DNA of 64,000 nt from Enoplolaimus lenunculus (lineage: Eukaryota > Nematoda > Enoplea > Enoplida > Thoracostomopsidae): positions 82,001 through 146,000 of the forward strand of contig JASANG010002141.1 of assembly GCA_030248215.1 (NCBI GenBank), written 5' to 3'. Positions within the stretch are counted from its first letter, which is position 1. Each line of letters starts with the position of its first letter. The notes under the pieces are model-generated. The model was not told where the DNA came from, ran no database searches, and saw only the letters and a list, made by a program, of their open reading frames with translations. The translations under genes and the position numbers were made by a program. Positions 1-13,900 of this stretch are shown here, piece by piece.

Positions 1-1778
1 TTTATAAAAGAGTCAAAGAAATGTTTTTGCAATATAAAATTCGTTCGTTGCTGCAGAAGTATTTATGCGCTAAACGAGAGCCGAATGCCTATTCCATCGG
101 GTCGTCGTTGCCATGCGACGAACTGATCAACATTTGAATATAAAAATTTTGATTTTGACCTACAGAGTTATTAAGCTGGTGAAATCACACATTTCCTTCA
201 TACCTGCAACCTTTCCGAGAAACTTTAGTGAAAAAATTTAGCTTGTTTCGTTCAAATTAATTTCGTATTTTATTCCGCTGAAACGCCAACTGACGTGTCT
301 GATAAATTATCAACCGTTTATCGATGCTTTATTGATAAGAATTGGAAAATCAAAATTTTGAGCCAATTTTTTTGCCAAATTTTGGATTTACGCAAGTTGC
401 ATTGTGGAAGATGCAATGTTTAAATGCTGCGCTATAACTGTAGTTTTTTTCATACGTCAAACATTTTGCGCAGCTAATATATGTAGGCTGTGCCGTTAAT
501 GACAGAAACATTTTGCTTAATGGAACTCGGTAAAACTTCCTCAATTTTGGTCAATCTTTTAGTGATTTCGGCACCTTTGACTCAAGATGGGTGCAACTTT
601 GATATACGTTACATATTAGGAAACTGTCTATTAATAGTATATTCCTATATAATAGGGACGGATCCATTGCGATTTATTGGGTGTCTGTGAAAACCCGATT
701 TGTACTCTCTAAAAACGTAAACTTAAATTACAGCTTAACTAAACTTTATATTTGGTTTATGTTAATCTTAAATGGCTGGACGGGCTGACTAACTAGAATT
801 TTAAGATTTACTATAACTAACATGATTTTAAGTTTAAAATAAGTTTAAGTTAAACTTGTTATTGAGTACCAAGTGCAGGCTCTGAAATTGTGTATCTAAC
901 AATTCATTAAGTTTAGCTCAAACTAAAAATGTGTATATGAGATTTTAAATGAGTTTAAACGTTACCCTACCTGTTATTTTGTTAATCTAGAAAGCTAGTT
1001 TAATACTGCTAGATTAGCTTAAGTTTAAATCAAGTTAGTTTAAGCTTTTAGAGAGCACCAAAAAGCAAAAAAACTTCGTCAACTATAAGATCGAAATGTT
1101 CTTCGAGTCGAACAACACCAGCGTAATATCGCTTTGTTTCGATGAATCCTAACCTATAAACCCAACGTATTTTTTCTGGATCCGTCCCTGTATTGCGAAA
1201 CTACCTATAACTGGCAAAGCTTGAATTTTCGCTAGGGCTTAAATTTCATGTTAAGGTTAACTTGCAGATCAATCTTTAGTTTAAATTCTGGTTTGTTTTA
1301 TTTGAGTTGAGGTTTTGCCAGAACAAGGCGAGATAAAAATACAAAACGTAGGTGATTGGTTTAAAACTAAAACTGTTTTATACAATATCGTTAGTGGAGC
1401 AAAATTATTTTAAGGTTCATAATTTTTAGCTATCACGCTTTTGATACAGTTTTCTGTTGAAATTTTAACTCAATCTGAACTTGATTTGAGCTATTTTTTT
1501 ACTACGTGTCTAAAGACTAATGGACGGATATTTTCTCACCAATCACGTGAGTCGCGAGAACGTTGCCAACTGTGGCATAGTTCCTTAGAAGCTTACAGAG
1601 CACTTAATCCGCTAATCATTAAAATAGGCCGTTGATACATTAATAAAAGAAATTTTTCCAGCCAATTTTTAATTTTGAAATAAATGACAAGAATGTCATC
1701 TCGAAGCTATGGACACTTTTTTGCCTCAATTTTTGACTCATTTTTGAGCAATTCTAAGGGAAGTTGTGTTAATTTTAG
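1..1778. other. Intron 5' of the first visible exon
   Basis: AT-rich, no exon recognisable on either strand; open frames here are short and lack Ig features. It contains one family H element (704-1055). The rest shows no clear repeat or RNA gene. Confidence 0.6.
704..1055. mobile_element. Family H MITE-like element, copy 1
   Basis: About 350 bp, with ends ACTCTCTAAAAACGTAAACTT and AAGCTTTTAGAGAG as imperfect inverted repeats. The interior is built from TTTAAGTTTAA-like words. A second copy of similar length at 50618-50968 aligns along the whole unit, including the segment around GGCTGGACGGGCTGACTAAC. No coding capacity, so it is non-autonomous. Confidence 0.65.
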
Positions 1779-1908
1779 GTTCAATGTTTACGACGATCCT
1801 GAAACGGGTATAAATACTTTAACAATCAGTATTATGCAAAAATCCGACGCTGGACAATACAGTGTGGTGGCGAAAAATGTTCACGGACAGGCAAAGACTA
1901 CAGGACAG
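1779..1908 (+). CDS. ketn-1: Ig1, C-terminal half
   Basis: First exon visible, 130 nt, entering in phase 2 after AATTTTAG and leaving in phase 0 before GTATGC. It encodes the D to G strands of an Ig domain: LTISIMQKSDAGQYSVVAKN, then HGQAKTTGQ. The DAGQY tyrosine corner is clear; the F-strand cysteine is replaced by valine. The first half of this domain must lie upstream of the window, since nothing in 1-1778 shows a B-strand or the core tryptophan. Confidence 0.8.
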
Positions 1909-4900
1909 GTATGCAGGATGTTTAGACAGGCGGCAGGTTTGAATCATCACTTCACGCGCGTAGGGCCAATGTATAGAACAGGACCGCAACAGTAGTATAA
2001 GCATATTGCTAAGCCTAAGCGTGAGAATGAGCTTATACCTAAGCCTAAGCAGAAGCGTAAGCCTAAGCAAAAAATTTGTCTAAAGACTTACGTTTACTCT
2101 GTTGCAGTTTTGCAAAGGAAAGTTCCACGCCTAATGTTTACATAGGTCCCGCGCGTAGTCTCGAGTGCCCTAAAACTTTTAGACGGAACGAAATAGGTTT
2201 AGTGATAATAAGCGACTATCAACGTGTCAATCCATTCCCAACGGAACAAGCTGGGTTCGTCGTAATTTTCAAAGCAGCAACAAAATTTCCAGGCTTGTAT
2301 GAGGCAAATTTCTAGGATCCCATTTGTAGCCATGGTTTACCGGTCAGGATTAGCAAAATTACAAACTCAAAATTTAACCATTTTTAAGCTTAATTAAGTT
2401 TCTAATCAAAGTAAAATGAGTTCAAATTTGAACTGCTAAACTTGAGTAAAACCACGATTTAGAGTTAAAATTGCACTGCGAGCAAATTTCTAATACAACT
2501 TATGAATTTTAGTTAAATTAGTCACTACTGGCTAACGGTTAACTTAAATTAGAATAGCTGATTTTTGTTAGTTTATTTTGTAAAAACTATGCATGAATTA
2601 TCGAATGACCCCAAAGCCAGTTCAATATCTAAGAGACATTGAAAATAATTTACAGTGACAATTTCCTTACAAGTCAACGGAACTTTTACAAGCGAGAGAG
2701 AGCAAAAATATTTTTAGTCAAAAGTTGTTTTAAAGTTTTAAATTTAAAAATCGTTTCGAATTTGAATTTTCGGATTTTGTTAAATTCAAATTTAAAAATC
2801 GTTTTGAATTTGAATTTTCGGATTTTTTTAAATTCAAATTTAAAAATCGTTTTGAATTTGAATTTTCGGATTTTTTTTATAGGTGCTTCAACGCGAAGAC
2901 TACAAATCGTGGGTGAGCGGTGAACAAGAAAAAATAACGCAAGAACGAAAGCAGACCATTTTACAAGAAATGGAATCGAAAGGTCATCGAGTTCAAAAAC
3001 CTGCGGGTGGTTTTGTCCAACCGCATTCACAAAAAATACTACAACAACGAATTTCAAGCGAACAAAAATATGAAGAATTCGTTCGCGGACATCCAAACGA
3101 TTCTGATATGGTACAAATGGTTTGGCGTTCATAACTTTAGACCCGATATTCTCGAATGTGTATAGCAACTTGTTATCGGTTAATAATCGGTTTTCAAACT
3201 GACTGACTATTGCAGTTGTGGAACTCAAAATTGGTGCAGCAGTAGCGTTAAAATCGTATGCGAAAAATGTGCTGAATTTTTAGCCTCAGCATTTACTGGT
3301 TCAATAGTTACAAGAACTATCGCCAACTGGTGTTAGGTGCTACACACATTTGAGAATACGGGCCTAGATCAAAGAAATTCAATTTTAGAAACAGTACATG
3401 ATACAAGAGTATGCAACTCTTACGGTTTTGCATGTTACATAATGTACTACCGGACGTTGCGTTTTTGACCGACTCCCTTAATTTAGAGAGGGGTACAACC
3501 TGTGTTAACCATGGCTCTTTATGTATCCGGCATCAAAAATGCGCCGCTCACAGTTTAACTTAGGGGTCTTGCACGTGAGGTATTGTACGAGACAGTGACC
3601 CCCTTTAAATAAGGGCGGCCAACGAAAAACGTGACGCCCGGTGGTACTTTTTGTGCCATGCGAAATCCGCAGAGTTGCATACTCTTGTTAAAGCGTATAA
3701 TGCACACTTTTGGTTTCAGCAATTGAGGTTTAAATTTTTTTCTCGCATAAAGTTAACTTTAGCCAAGAGCCGATCGTAACTATTTAAAAAGTTTGCAGCC
3801 AGCCGGATTTTCCATGCTACAAAATGTACCAGGGCGCGTTGCATTTTCTTCCTGTCTCAAAACACCTTGGAGGATAGATGTGACGTGCATAGTATGTTTT
3901 ACTTCAATGCAATATATTAATTTTTTTAAGAAATGAGCAGAAAACTTATAATTTTTGGAATGTCACACACATCCATCATTAACCTAGAGTTAGTACCACC
4001 ATAAACGGAGCGCTGAAAGCAAAAAATGCAACGGGCGGTTTGTACGTTTTTGTGACTACAGAATGTACCCAATTGCATACTCTTGGACGCGATGGACATC
4101 AATCGCTCTTGTTGTTATTAACACTCTGCAATAGCTGCAGAATTCGATGTTTGACATATGAATTTTGTATATTTTTAGGCATGGCTTATGAGCGAAAGTG
4201 AAACTGATACCGAACCGGCCGGACCACAAACACCGCCGAGTTTTCGGCAAAAGCTAAAACCGGTTCGATTGCCTGAGGGCCAGGATGCCGTGTTCAAATG
4301 TTCAATTTTGGGCTCACCGGCTCCAAAGGTAAGTAGTTGCCTGCGATAGCCGCTCACAATAACGTTATATATCCTTGATATTATATAATTTTAAACTAAG
4401 TTTAGTTTGGGTTTGACATTTTGGCGTTTCTAGTAAACTTTTATTTGCAAAATTCATCAAAGCTATAAAACAATATTCCTTTAATGTGCAAATCACCTGC
4501 GACAATCTTTAAAATACTGGTGTAAATTCAGGTGCGGGTAAAAGATGGGTCTTTGGTTAGTCTTGTTTGCGCGGATATACCCGCAAGTAAAAATTTCTTG
4601 TTTGCGTGGGTACAACCACGGGTCGGGTAAAAACTCTTGCTCACATCCCACTCTGATCACAATAATTCGGGTACAAAAATCATCATTATTTCTGTTTAAA
4701 TGCGATAGGCGGGGCGTGCGGCAAAACAAAACTTTTACAGTGCCGCGTGCGGGCGCACGCGGCGGCGTTTGGCGGCACGTTTTAGTATTTTACTGTGAAT
4801 TAAATAATTGGATCAGGCCATGAAATGCGGGCACGTACCCAGAGGGTTGCCATGAACGCTCAGCCGCCGTCCGTCTAAAAAATTTGGCCCCAAATAGAAA

Positions 4901-7900
4901 AGTTTCAAACTTGCTTCTAAATTATCGCAAACCCTTATATGCCCCTCGTAAAAATTTTCCAACCCTCACCCTACCAAGGTGAGGTGGCTACGGGCTTGAT
5001 AAAATGACACTACCTTTTCAGTTTCTTTTTTGGGAGGAGTCTAAACCCATATATAAGACCACCCACCCTGGCTGCCCAGTTGATTTTTACAAATTTATTT
5101 TTAGATCAAATGGATGAAAAACAACGCACCTTTGGAAGCATCGCAACGAATTACAATGACGTACAAAGGAACAATCGCCGAGTTGAAAATCAAAATGGTA
5201 TTTCCTGAAGACGCTGGGATGTACACAATTATTGCTGAAAATGCAAACGGACGAGCGCAGTCAACTGTGAATCTAGACGTTATTGCAATGTCAGGTCAAA
5301 AAGAGGTAAGCCAAATTTGAACTTTAGTTTGCAATTTCTTTGCAAATTTAAACGTGCCGTTTAAACCATTTTCCACATGGACTATACATTACAATCAGCA
5401 GACGGCTGTGTTCGCGAAATAAAAATACACAATGCACAGTGTTCAACAATTATTATGCAACATCGACAATATCATGCGTACGCCAGGTAACTTTTGAGCG
5501 GGCAGTGTGTTGGACGCTGAAGCGTTTTTGGCGTCAATTTCTATGTCACTATCGCCGTAAAAGTTACCTGGTGTACGCATGTTTGCACAATTAATATATT
5601 TTATATTGGCATTTCAACTTTTTACGAGCACGTTTTTAATTGCAGTTATGGCTTGTCATATTGGCGATATGGTTGAATCGCTGTCAAGGTTTCAGCCCAT
5701 GCTTATTCGTGACCACCTGAATACTAGGCGTAAGCCTAAAACCTAAGCCTAAGCGTAAGATTAAATATAAAAATTATTTAAAAGTTTAACTTCGTCCATA
5801 TTTCTCAGTGTGCAGGACGCCTACGATAATATCAGCCATGATTAGTATAAATTACAGATCGAAGCTGGTCAAAGCCAATGGGGCACCCAAGTTGCAAACG
5901 GCTCCGAAGCTGGCATGCTCGTCTATCAGCAAGAGCATTCCGGCTCGCAACTAAGCCAACGGCAACTATTCATGCAACAACAACAACTACGCAATCAACA
6001 GCAGCAACAACAGCATCAACAAACGCAAAACTTTTTTCAACAGCGACAATTTGCACGATATCAACAACAACACGAACAACAAAAACAACAAGAATTGAAA
6101 GAATTGAAACAAATACAACAACAACAGCAACAACAACAACAGCAAGATTCAACTCAAGTTCAAGATTATGAAACTCGAATGATGAGCAAACAGCTAACTC
6201 GAGTATCGACTGGAGGAGACACAATGTCACAGCATGAAGAATACGAAGGGGGGCGACAACTTGGTCTGTTTTATGGGTAAGAATGGTAAGGGGGTCAGGA
6301 CCATGTGCTCGAAGGTCCGTAAACAAGAAAAACCCAAAAGATTTTGGTTTTTTCTAGAAGTCTTTTTTGTGAACATATTCTCAAATGTGTGTAGCACCTA
6401 TGACCAGTTAGTTATAAACCTTGTATGTTTCAAACAGGCAAATGGCGTGTGTCTAAATTTAGCACATTTTTTAATTATGATTTGAACTACACTAGTAGTG
6501 TGCAAGTTTTTAGATGCGTATCTGCGAGTGTGACAATTAGGTTGAAAATCTATCGCTGACTGGTGATAAGTGCTATACGCCATTTAAGAATATGAGTTCT
6601 AGCATCAGGTTTAAGCTATAAGCTTTTCCTGCAATTTTGTAAATTTTCCATTTGCCCTGCTTGCAATTCTGGCCTCGTAAGATAACAAATGTCTCCAACA
6701 TTTGTTGCTTGTACCCCTTAAAATTGCGCACAAAAGGAGTCAAAAATTTTTTGGGGGCTGTAATACCTATCCTCGGCTGCCCCCGCGGCAACAAAACATT
6801 TTTCGCTGACGTTAAGCCTCACAAAGTCAGCATTGTTCAAGACCCGTCTTGAAAGGTTTGACCCTCGGGTCGATATCTTATACCACACAGTTATTCGCAA
6901 CTTACCTCCAAAGTTTGCCAGGATTTGTATATTTTCAAAAAATTTTAAAATTATTATTTTTATTAATGTATCATGTTTATATGTAAGCTGAATGGTGTAG
7001 TGTTGAAGTTTCGGGTTCGGAACACGCGCCCGTTTCCTGTAACGCTTTAGAGCGCCTAGCAAATTTTCAACCTTGCATTTAAGTCAACGAAACCTCTTGT
7101 ATGCCCTTGCTGAAAACTTTTTACCCATTCCTAGCAAGGTGAGTTGGCTACGGGCGTGTTTCGGAAATGGAAAAGTTTCTTCAAGAATTCAACGAATTTT
7201 GATAGTACACTTTAATGCGAAGTTTGTGCTACCTAATGAGTACTTCCTTGTTGTGATCTTGGCAAATTACAGTTAATAGTCAAAGTTAAAAAGCAATAAA
7301 AAGTAAAATAATATAACTTGGTAAAACCAAGAGTGGATGATGTCCACCTTGCAGAAGAGTGTGCAACTGCTTGGTCTGTGTATGGCGCAAAGTGTACCAG
7401 CACGCGTTGTATTTTTGCTCGACCCCCCCCTGATTTTGGGGGGTAGTCACCACTTAATCTACATAGTAGACATAGGAGTTAAAATATAATCGGAGCGACT
7501 TTAGCTAAAATTCAAAATTTTGGTTCAACGTTTCCCCCCCCCAAATAAGGGGGGTAGGCCAAACACGCAACGCGTGCCGGGTACATTCTTTAATACACTG
7601 AATGTACCCAGTTGCACATGCACACTCTTGTTATAAAGAGTGATCATCCACTCTTGGTAAAGCTAAAATTTGCATAATACCAAGAGTGGATGATGCATAC
7701 TAATAAGAGTATGCAACAGGGCAGATTCTGCGTAGAAAACAATGTACACTGAACGCGTTGCATTTTTGCCCTACTCCTCCTTTATTTAGATGGGGGTACA
7801 ATCTATGCAAGCCATGACACATTATGTATTCGGCAACAATTTGCTCCGCTTATAATTTAATTTAGGGTTATTGAATGTGACAGCACCCCCTCTAAACAAG

Positions 7901-10900
7901 GGGTGTTGGCCAAAAACGCAACGCCTGGTAATACATTTTGTACCATGCGGAACCCTAAAAATTGCACACTCTTGTATTATGCACTCTTGATACTACTGTT
8001 TCATTTGAGCTCAACATTTAACAGGATAATTGAAATTAATTATTTAACGAGAGATTTACTTAATAATAAGTAGCAAGCTTGTTTTTACTTTTTTTTGTCG
8101 TCTGTTGAATAAAGGTAAATTTTCATATTCGGCTTAATACTTTATTTAATTTCTGTTTTTTTTCAATTTTGGTTTTGAATTTTTGAAACATTTGCATTGA
8201 ATAAGTTGGTTTCTGATTAAACTTTTTGGCTGAAAATTTTCACAAACCAAATTTAACCTTGGGCGGCGCATTCATAGTTCAACACGGTTCATAATTTAGG
8301 CAAAGGGTTAACAGTTTTAGGCTTAGGCTTGGACTTGGACTTGTGTTAGCTAAGTTTCACACTTAGACCCGACTTTGTTTAATACTCTAACGTTGCTAAT
8401 ATCATTTTGAAGCTATTATAAATTTACTAAATTTTATATATTTCAGAATTGACGAACGAGGTGGTGGCGGCGCTGTAGAATACCGATCACAAAGTCGTGC
8501 AAGCGGAATAAGTGCAATATCCGGTGGACATTCAGAAATGTCCGTAATACCTCCACAAGTCTTGCGGGCACCGGATGTAATCACAGTTCGCGAACGGCAA
8601 GTAGCTCGTATCGATGTCAAGCTTGCAGGACGACCATATCCATCGGTGGAATGGTTCAAGGATAACGCACCAATTGTAGACGGAGGGAAATATAAGATTT
8701 TGGTCGATTCTGACGGCGTACATTCGTTGCTGATCAACGCTGTCGAATCTAGCGATCAAGGAACGTACGTTTGTTTGGCGAGAAATCCTGGTGGTGAAGC
8801 GAAGCTTGTGGTGACGCTTAGTGTTCAAGGTTAGTTGGCTTTAGAACCATGGGATGGCTATGGATGTCTACTCGGATATCGGCTCCATGAGTCCCACCAA
8901 GATACCAAATAATTAACAGCATTTAAACGATTTTTATGTTGAATTCTACATCGTTATTGCAATGAAATATATCGTATATTTTTGCCACTTTTACCTATTC
9001 AATACAGTTTAAAGCGTTTATGAGCGCACTGTAGTGACCCGAGTAATAGGGTGTAATAAGAGGGGGTACTCATAGTGAGTCACAATGCAGTGAATAGGAC
9101 TCTGTATCCCTAATTAAGGCCCTGTAATGGATAGACTCCATAAGCCATGACAATCACCAAAACTGTTTCGCAGCAAGCCAGTTCTGCCCATAGGAAAAAA
9201 TATAATAAAGAAGGGTGTTGGGTCCAAGCAACAAATAAATAACAGTCCGTAACCGTATAACAAGGAAGGAAAAAACCATTCCCCTCGCTTACTCGTGACA
9301 CTACAGTAGATTCGTTTCTGTGAATTTGATAAATTGTTGATTTATTCAATTCTAGCAAGCTTACGGTACACTGCGCCGCAATTTATTGAAAAATTTCGTT
9401 CACTTGTCATCGAAACTGGAAAATCAGTTCAACTGCGTGTGATTGCAAGCGGTAACCCGGAGCCAAAACTGACATGGATGCGAGATCAAACCACACTTAC
9501 TCCAGGCCAGCCATACAAGTAAATTTGACAAATTTTTGTTGCAGTTGCAATTATTAGCATTAATCTTAAAAATGCTATTTATTTTACAATATGAAATTTT
9601 ATTATTTTTTCGTTTATTCGTTGCAAAACTTTATAAAACATAGCATGACCCGTGTTTTTATGCGGGACTGCAATACAGAAAGCTAAAGCTTTAGACTAAT
9701 TTTTTGCTTAAGCTTCGGCTTAATTGGTATAAGCTCATTCTTACGCTTAGGCTTAGACTTTTAGGTTACGTTTATAAATATGTTTATACTACTGTAACGG
9801 CTATGCGGGACTGTAATACAGAAAGCTAAACCTTAAGACTATTGTTTTGCTTAGGCTTAGGTGCTTAATAGGTATAAGCTCATTTTTACGCTTACGCTTA
9901 GACTTTTATGTTAGGTTTAGAAATATGTTTATACTACTGTAACGGCCCTGTTCTATACATTGGCCCATAGTTTATTCAAAATTATTGATTACAATTCGAC
10001 GAAATTTTTTTACTTAAAATTTTAGGAACAATTCCTGAGCGCGTACTTTTAAGCAAATGCTCAAATAATTAATACTAAGGTTGCGAGATGTACTTGAACA
10101 AATATTTAAACACAGTTTTAGGCTCAAATTCGTTGCATAAAACAAATTTCGCGTTCAATTTATATTTCATTCACTCATCAGTTGGTGTTTTTATTTTTGT
10201 TCTAAGCATTTACATCAACCTACGAATTTATAATGCATTCAGTAGCAGAACTTTAGTAAATATTTAAGTAAGATTTCAGAAATCGAGTCAATGTTTATAA
10301 AATGATTGTTTGTTGCAGGATTGAAACTCGAGGAAGCGAATCAATATTGTACATTGAAAAAGCGACCGAAAAAGACTCTGGTTGGTTTCAATGCATCGCA
10401 GTGAATGCCGGTGGTGCGGCAACTCTGCGGGGTCGAATTACGGTTCAAGAACCTTCGCGAGGTGAAATTGTCTACGACGAGTAAGTTTGTAATGTGCAGT
10501 TTAATTGTATTCTTGCACACTGGCCCCCACATTTACGCTTAGGATTAGGTTTAGGAAAATGCTTGCGTATGCCTAAGCCTGATGGCTTAAATTTTTGCTC
10601 AAGCTTTTGACTAAGCCTAAGCCTAAGCATAAACGCTTAATCAAATCTTGTTAATCAATTACCTGTTGGTGTTGCATTTTAGGTGCACATAGTAAGCTGA
10701 GAATATTTCTAGTGTAATTTTAGTTTTTGCAGCAAATTTTTTAATTTGTAAATTTTAAGATTTTCTTCTGAAGGTCGAAAAAACTATCTTAAAATAACGG
10801 TAAATTCGGGCCTTTTCGAAATGTAGAACAACATTACTGTTACATACGTGATATGGTGAAGTTGTTTTGTTTTGTTAAATAATAATAATAAGAATAATAA

Positions 10901-13900
10901 TAATAAAAATAATAATATATTTTAGTTAAATACTGGCATCCTGGACCATGCTTTGTTCTTTCTGCTACCAATCCTTGCCTAAGTAGAAAACTGGTCCGGT
11001 TAGTGTTATATTCTTATGCTGTTTCTTATTAACTTCAATTTTTGTCAAATTTTACATTTGAAAAATTTAAACTGTTTTCTGTTTAATTTTTATTTTAAGT
11101 ACATCCGAACTGGTCGATACGAGACAACAGAAACAAGAAATCATTACACTGCGGCATATTGAACGCGCAGAGCATCATAAAGCTAAAAAAGACGAAGTTG
11201 AAACGGTTCAAACGTCAGCTCCGAAATTTTTGTCGCAACTTCAAAATGTATCCGGGCTACGAGAGGGACAGTCGTTACATTTGGAATGCCGGCTTACACC
11301 GGTACACGATACAAATTTGAAAGTGATTTGGTTGTTCAATGGACGTCCTGTGAGCGCAAGTAAGGACAATTTTATTGGCTTTTGCAAACTTCAGCCCCCC
11401 CCCCTCCGACATGAAGGCTAAGGCTTTTATGTCCTGAAAAGTTAGAAAGTAGGAATTTTGTGTCTTATACATTGGCCACAGTAATTTCTTGAATATAAGA
11501 CATTTATGTTTTAACCATTTCAGACACGAATTGCTGAGCTATTTAAGGCTATTAATTTCTAAAATACCAGACATTTATGTCCTGAAAAGTTATGGAAGTA
11601 GGACTTTTGAAATTTCAAGACAATTTATTTTGTGCGGAGTTTGCATCAGCCAGTACGAAAAGTGTAGAAGAGTTTTTAAAATTTTTCAAAGTTGCTTTCA
11701 AATATTAATTAGAAATTGGTATTTTTCTCAAACGAAGATATTTTTACATGCTCAATTTTTCTATTGAATAATATTTTGAAATTTAAAATGACTATTTTGA
11801 AAAAAATTTGAAATTTGAAATTAGCATTTTAACAAAATTTAAAATCAAAAATTGTATTTTTAAAATTTTTTAAACTGAAATTTGTAGTATTTTTAAAAAA
11901 ATTAAAACTAAAAAACATTACTATTTTAGGCTCTCGTCTAACGACACTGTTCGACTTTGGCTACGCGACACTGGATATATCGTCATTGAACGCTGAAGAT
12001 TCGGGAACGTACACATGCTACGTTGTCAATTCGTTGGGTGAAGCCCAGTCAAGCTGTACTGTTCAAGTTACAGGTATTTGGTTTGTAATTTTGCTCAAAA
12101 ACCCACTTACCCATCCTGTGATTAAGTATTTTTTCTCATAAACTTTCTCTTTCAATAACTGGAAGGCATTCTTTCAGTCATACGTTTTAAACGGTCATTT
12201 TATGTTACTTTTAGGGCCGTCCCGGTTTCTGGTGGGTCTGTATATAAGTAGACATATATTCAAGACTACATTTTGTGCTTACGCTTAGGCTTTAGGCTTA
12301 GGCTAAAAATACACTTATGCAACGCTTATCTTTGAAATATGCTTAATCTGCTGTTATAGCCCTTAAAGTAACATTTGCCAAATTTTTGAATGCAGTTTTG
12401 ACGTCCTGTAAAAAAGTCCTCAATATTTTGATCTTTCTCATGTTTGAATTCCTGTTCCGCCGGAACATCGGCTGACGAAGGCAGACCAAAACTCGTTGAG
12501 TTGGCTATGAGCAAGTGTTACATTGTTGAGCTTTGAAGCCGTTCAGCTTAACTGCACTTTTCTGAACAGTTACTGCAATTGCAGTTTACAGTGAAAAGTT
12601 ATTTTATAAATTAAATGTAAGCAAATTGAAATTACGATACAACCAAAAATTCGTACAATTTTCGTAAATTTAGGTTTTTATTTTGTTGAACATTTTAAAT
12701 ATTTAAAAAAAATTTTTTTCAATTTTTTCACAGACCATTGGGATTGCGATCAAAATGCTTCTGGTAAACCTTGGTCAAAAAAGTTGGTTTAGGATTTATA
12801 GGTGATTAGTAGACTTTGATTTTAACAAACGATACTGTAAATTTAAGTAAGGAATTATTTGATTTTTATAATATGAAAGTTCGCAGAGCCATGCATATTA
12901 AAGACTTTGAATTCGAAAAACGTACATTATATTGATTGCGTTTACATTGTTATATGCACTAAAATCTGGCATAAGATTAACCAAATTTTAAGCAGGGTTA
13001 CAAGCTTTTGACTCAACAAAGTCGTATAATTGAAACAGAGTAAGGGTTGCGCTGTACTCGCCGTGCGTCATTGCACGTCAAAAAATAGATTTTGCCAGAA
13101 TTTTTGTTAGCAACGTATGGCGGCGTACTGTAAAGTATAGCACAATCCTAATTGAAATTTTTTCATAAACAAAATTTCAGCTAAATTGTTAATTTTATCT
13201 TAAAATTTAAGATTTTCTGAAAATAATTTTGTAACGAAAACGATTTGTGGCATTTTTTAATATAGAAACACTGAGAAACGACACTTTTCTCATTGTAAAT
13301 TTTTTAACTTCGTTTTCGAATTCAAAGCTTTATTTTTAAATTGAATTTTTAATATTATTTTGTTGCTTATTTTACTCGTTTTATTGATTGTAACATTATT
13401 GTTTATAACATTATATAATGCAGTTTGTTGGTTAGAGTCCTTGCCATTTTTTGCCTAAACTTATGCCTTTACATTAAATATTGTATATTCTGCAATGCAC
13501 ACCTAATCAAATGGGAAAAAGGCAGTGAAAAATCAGGGGCGGAACATTTTTCTGTGTGACTGTACTGGTGCAGGCTTATGCTTTACAGTATGTTTTTCTT
13601 AGGCTTAGGCTTAGAAATATTCTTAAACTGTTGTGATCCTGTTCTATTTATTGTCCGAAACTCTTAATCTCTTACAAAAATATCGTATTAACTTTGGTCT
13701 TTGTTTTTATGTGATTGATTAAACTTTGGCCAGCTCTGTCATGTTAAAAACATTGTATTTCGTTTGTTTCATTTAAAATGATTATTTCTGAATTAATATC
13801 AGTAAACATTAACTCGCTCTGAATAGAATTAATTCTCACTCTGAGTTAAGCTGACTATGGGTGAGTTGATTAATTAACCAAGAATGAATTGAATCAACTC

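Noticed and set aside
2686-3228. 180-codon minus-strand frame over the 48-bp repeat and the exon at 2883
   Set aside because: Repetitive and overlaps a well-phased + strand exon; no domain signature.
5970-6326. Minus-strand Val-rich frame opposite the Gln-rich exon
   Set aside because: Shadow of the CAA/CAG repeats; the + strand frame has correct splice phase and context.
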